Below the pieces are notes generated by a model. The model saw only the letters and a program-made list of their open reading frames with translations, ran no database searches and was not told the origin of the DNA. DNA of 57,040 nt from an uncultured Acidobacteriota bacterium (lineage in GTDB: Bacteria; Acidobacteriota; Terriglobia; Bryobacterales; Bryobacteraceae), in NCBI GenBank assembly GCA_900696665.1, contig CAADGY010000180.1, positions 1-57,040 on the forward strand, in the 5' to 3' direction. A program made the translations under genes and the position numbers. Below, one piece after another: positions 54,367 to 57,040 of this stretch. Numbering within the stretch: position 1 is the first letter of the stretch; each line of letters begins with the position of its first letter.

Positions 54367-56616
54367 ATGCGCGGTTGGATTCCGCGAATCGCGCTGATCT
54401 TTCTGGCGCCCGTTGCGGCTTTTGTGTTGCTCGAAGCCGTTCTCCGGATTTCGGATTACGGCTTCGCGACGCAGTTTTTTGTGCAAGCCGCGCAGCCCGG
54501 TGAATACACCACGAACCAAAGATTCGGCGAACGGTTTTTCCCCAAGGCTCTGGCCCGCACTCCGATTCCCACGTTGTTGAGCAAGCAGAAGGACCCGGGC
54601 ACTTACCGCATCTTTGTGCTCGGCGAGTCCGCCGCGATGGGCATTCCGGAACCGGCGTACAGCTTCGGCAGGGTGCTGGAAGTGATGCTGCGCGAGATAT
54701 ACGCCGGCGCCAGATTCGAAGTGGTGAACGCGGCCATGACGGCGATCAATTCCCACGCGATTCTGCCTATTGCACGCGACTGTGCATCCTTCCAGCCCGA
54801 TCTCTTTGTAGCGCTCATCGGCAATAACGAAGTGGTAGGTCCCTTCGGACCAGGCACGGTGTTCGGCACCATGCCGCCAGTGCTGTGGCTCGTCCGTGTA
54901 AACGTGTGGCAGACCTCCACACGAACTGGACAACTGTTCCGGAACGTTTTAGCCAAGTTCAGAAAGCAATCCGAACCCGTTGAATGGCGTGGCATGGAGA
55001 TGTTCCTTGACAAACAGGTAGCGTGGGACGCCGCGGCTCTCCATGGGGTCTACGGCAATTTCCGCCGCAACCTGGAGGATATCGCGCAAACGGCCGAGCG
55101 CGCCGGGGCGGCCGTTCTCTTCTCTACCGTCCCAAGCAATCTAAAAGACAGTCCACCCTTCGCTTCCACGCAGCCTGACAACGAGCGCTGGCAAGAACTC
55201 TATCGCCGCGGGGTGGAGCTGGAAACAGCGGAACAGTGGAGCGATGCCCTCACCGCTTACAGGCAGGCAGCGGCTTTGGACGGGGAGTCCGCGGAGCTGC
55301 ATTTCCGCATCGGGCGCTGCCACCTGGCGCTGAATCAAACCGGAGCGGCACGCGATGCATACATAGCCGCTCGCGATCGCGACCTGCTACGCTTCCGGGC
55401 CGATAGCGTCCTGAACGGCATCATCCGGAAACTGCGTGGCACCCGCGTCTATGTAGTGGATGCGGAAACCGAGTTTGGCCTGGCGGGCCATGAGCGATTT
55501 TACGAGCACGTACATTTGAACGAACGAGGTAATTACGAACTTGCCCGTTTGATCGCGCAGCGATTTGATTCCGTCGCACCCCCTTGGATCAAGCGCAAAG
55601 GCAGTATGCCCTCAATGGAAGCCGTGGCCGCCCAACTGGCCCTCACGGATTGGGACCGGTACAAACTCGCGCGCCAGATGAAGGCTATGATGGACCGCCC
55701 GCCGTTCACCAATCAGACTGGTTCCGCGCAGGCGCGCAGTAAGCGCGAAAAGGCCCTGTATCGAATGGAAGAAAATGCGCGCACCGCGGGAGCCATGGAA
55801 CATGCCCGGCGCAGTTACGAAAACGCGCTCGCTAAGCGTCCGGCCGACCTCTTGCTCCACGTCCGGTGGGCCGAATTCTTGCGCGATGAGCGGCAGTACG
55901 GGAGAGCGGCGGAGGAATGGCGCATTTTGAATAGCCGTTTGCCCGGCATTGCCAACTGGCTCGCTGCACACGCGGCGGTGCTGGCGGATGCTGGCAGGAT
56001 CGAGGAGGCGGTCTCGCAATACCGGCAGGCGCTGCGGGTCGATCCCGCTTCCGACGTCGCCCTGTTCGGATTAGGCTCGGCCTTCGCGGCAAAAGGCGAT
56101 TATCAGGAGGCGGCACTCCAGTATGGCGAAGCCCTGCGCATCAATCCCCGTTATGCTGAGGTACACAACAATCTCGGCTTGATCCATCTTGCGCGGGGGG
56201 ATCTCGAACGCGCGAAGGCATCGTTCGCCAGTGCCGTGAAGTATCAGCCGGACTTCGCCGCCGCGCACTATAATCTTGGCGGCGTCCTGATGCAGCAGGG
56301 CAAGGCGGAAGAGGCCGCCCGGCAATATCGCATCGCCGTCAGCCAAAGACCCCAATTCGCCGAAGCGCACTACAACCTGGGGCTCCTGGCCAGCCGCGCG
56401 GGCCGGCTCAAAGAGGCACTGGCGCACTATGCCGATGCCATCCGCCTAAAGCCGGACTATCCGGAAGCGCACAATAACATGGGCACCGCCTTCGCACGTG
56501 AAGGCGACATGAAACGGGCTGTTCACCATTTCTCCGAGGCCATTCGTCTGCGCCCGGACTATACGCCGGCCCGCCAGAACCTGAGCAAAGCACTACAATC
56601 GGCGCGCCGCCGGTAG
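54367..56616 (+). CDS. Membrane-anchored SGNH-hydrolase-like protein with C-terminal TPRs
   Basis: 749 residues from ATG 54367, 10 bp after the ceramidase-like gene. One N-terminal helix (IALIFLAPVAAFVLLEAVL). An SGNH/GDSL fold follows: GESAAMG (86-92, nucleophile Ser), GNNEVVGPFG (near 160, block III) and HVHLNERGNYELA (catalytic His block, near 384). The Asp-x-x-His is replaced by EHVH. From about 475 there are TPRs (VLADAGRIEEAVSQYRQAL, PRYAEVHNNLGLIHLARGD, repeated to the end). It could trim acyl groups while binding partners. Its end abuts the truncated intron reverse transcriptase. Confidence 0.85.
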   Translation: MRGWIPRIALIFLAPVAAFVLLEAVLRISDYGFATQFFVQAAQPGEYTTNQRFGERFFPKALARTPIPTLLSKQKDPGTYRIFVLGESAAMGIPEPAYSFGRVLEVMLREIYAGARFEVVNAAMTAINSHAILPIARDCASFQPDLFVALIGNNEVVGPFGPGTVFGTMPPVLWLVRVNVWQTSTRTGQLFRNVLAKFRKQSEPVEWRGMEMFLDKQVAWDAAALHGVYGNFRRNLEDIAQTAERAGAAVLFSTVPSNLKDSPPFASTQPDNERWQELYRRGVELETAEQWSDALTAYRQAAALDGESAELHFRIGRCHLALNQTGAARDAYIAARDRDLLRFRADSVLNGIIRKLRGTRVYVVDAETEFGLAGHERFYEHVHLNERGNYELARLIAQRFDSVAPPWIKRKGSMPSMEAVAAQLALTDWDRYKLARQMKAMMDRPPFTNQTGSAQARSKREKALYRMEENARTAGAMEHARRSYENALAKRPADLLLHVRWAEFLRDERQYGRAAEEWRILNSRLPGIANWLAAHAAVLADAGRIEEAVSQYRQALRVDPASDVALFGLGSAFAAKGDYQEAALQYGEALRINPRYAEVHNNLGLIHLARGDLERAKASFASAVKYQPDFAAAHYNLGGVLMQQGKAEEAARQYRIAVSQRPQFAEAHYNLGLLASRAGRLKEALAHYADAIRLKPDYPEAHNNMGTAFAREGDMKRAVHHFSEAIRLRPDYTPARQNLSKALQSARRR

Positions 56617-57040
56617 AAGCGGTTTTGGGCGCGCTTCAGGTGCCGCCGGACCTTCTTTTCTACCCAGTCCTTTACAAACAAAAAGCACCGGCTCGAGTGC
56701 CCCTCCGCGAAGTAGTTCACCCAACCCCGCAGAATCGGATTGATCAGCTCGATCACCCGCCCTGCCGGCTGGCTGGCAAACCGCCGGAGGATATCCCTGA
56801 GCTTCTTCAGCAACGCCGTCCGCTTCTTCAGCCGAGGCGTGTACTGCGGCCGCCACGCCCCGCTGCGGCTCCGGACGCGGCGGAAATCAAAACCCAGGAA
56901 AGCAAAGCTCTCCCCCTTCGCGAGGTCGGCGATTCGGCTTTTCTCTTCGTTGATCTCGGCCTGCAGTTTGGCCAACTCCTCCCGTAGCCGCCTTTCCACC
57001 GCCTTCAGCAGCCAGTCATGCCGGCGGTAGGCATCAACCA
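56559..57040 (-). pseudogene. Group II intron reverse transcriptase/maturase, C-terminally truncated and cut by window edge
   Basis: The frame enters at the right edge and reads AYRRHDWLLKAVERRL, KGESFAFLGFDFRRVRSRSG, WRPQYTPRLKKRTALLKKL, INPILRGWVNYFAEGHSS and DWVEKKVRRHLKRAQNR. This is the thumb/maturase region of bacterial LtrA-like proteins. Family likeness ends near 56620. Normal members continue with a RKGFGWKRWS-like block; here the frame runs antisense into the TPR gene and stops at 56559. No domain V/VI-like RNA follows. I read it as a broken element. Confidence 0.85.

Noticed and set aside
1..57040. CRISPR array or tandem repeats
   Set aside because: No regularly spaced direct repeats were seen anywhere in the window.

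Overview
The window reads as chromosomal DNA of a free-living, heterotrophic Gram-negative soil bacterium, most likely an acidobacterium of the Solibacter/Bryobacter type. This is inferred from gene content: two very large Oar-like TonB-dependent receptors with an N-terminal carboxypeptidase-regulatory domain, a cytochrome/DUF1549/DUF1553 plus DUF1501 pair, many Tat-exported sugar-type oxidoreductases and isomerases, and a GC-rich composition. Genes are dense on both strands, with short gaps and many start/stop overlaps.

Layout. 1-2.9 kb: a GH46-type hydrolase (cut by the left edge), a peptidoglycan-binding protein and an HtrA/Do protease with a clear terminator. 3-9.3 kb: EamA exporter plus M20 peptidase, then a Gfo/Idh/MocA dehydrogenase, an exported FAD oxidoreductase and an unrecognised protein. 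9.4-18.4 kb: M48 protease, FG-GAP protein, DUF1501 and cytochrome/DUF1549/DUF1553 proteins, a cyclophilin lipoprotein and gamma-glutamyltransferase. 18.4-22.4 kb: DinB-fold protein, thiE and two amino-acid permeases. 22.4-28.2 kb: a decayed island ending at tRNA-Thr(CGT). It holds a perfect inverted repeat, a tyrosine-recombinase tail, an internally deleted serine recombinase, an intact HTH/periplasmic-binding-fold regulator, a large TonB receptor and a frameshifted YhcG/DUF1016 nuclease relic. 28.3-33.1 kb: nikR-acpS-galU, a UxaE-like epimerase and an exported TIM-barrel isomerase. 33.2-37.8 kb: a second giant receptor and another TIM-barrel isomerase.

37.98-44.8 kb is the most interesting part. 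Six genes run in one direction with almost no space between them: Gfo/Idh/MocA, CtBP-like 2-hydroxyacid dehydrogenase, class III aminotransferase, M20 deacylase, zinc MDR dehydrogenase and a second Gfo/Idh/MocA. They face a convergent two-gene unit of a double zinc-ribbon protein and an IclR-type regulator. Across a shared promoter region with AACCGA repeats lies an exported deacetylase-type amidohydrolase. I infer an uncharacterised catabolic route for an N-acylated amino sugar, aminocyclitol or amino-polyol, possibly imported by the adjacent receptor; the substrate cannot be read from sequence.

47-57 kb: a membrane protein, pntAB-pntB without a neighbouring pntAA, an exported amidohydrolase, a seven-heme cytochrome fused to TPRs, a neutral-ceramidase-like protein and an SGNH-TPR membrane protein. 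The right edge cuts a group II intron reverse transcriptase whose C-terminus is truncated against the TPR gene.

Several genes have a -10 hexamer only 6-7 nt before the start codon, suggesting frequent leaderless transcripts.
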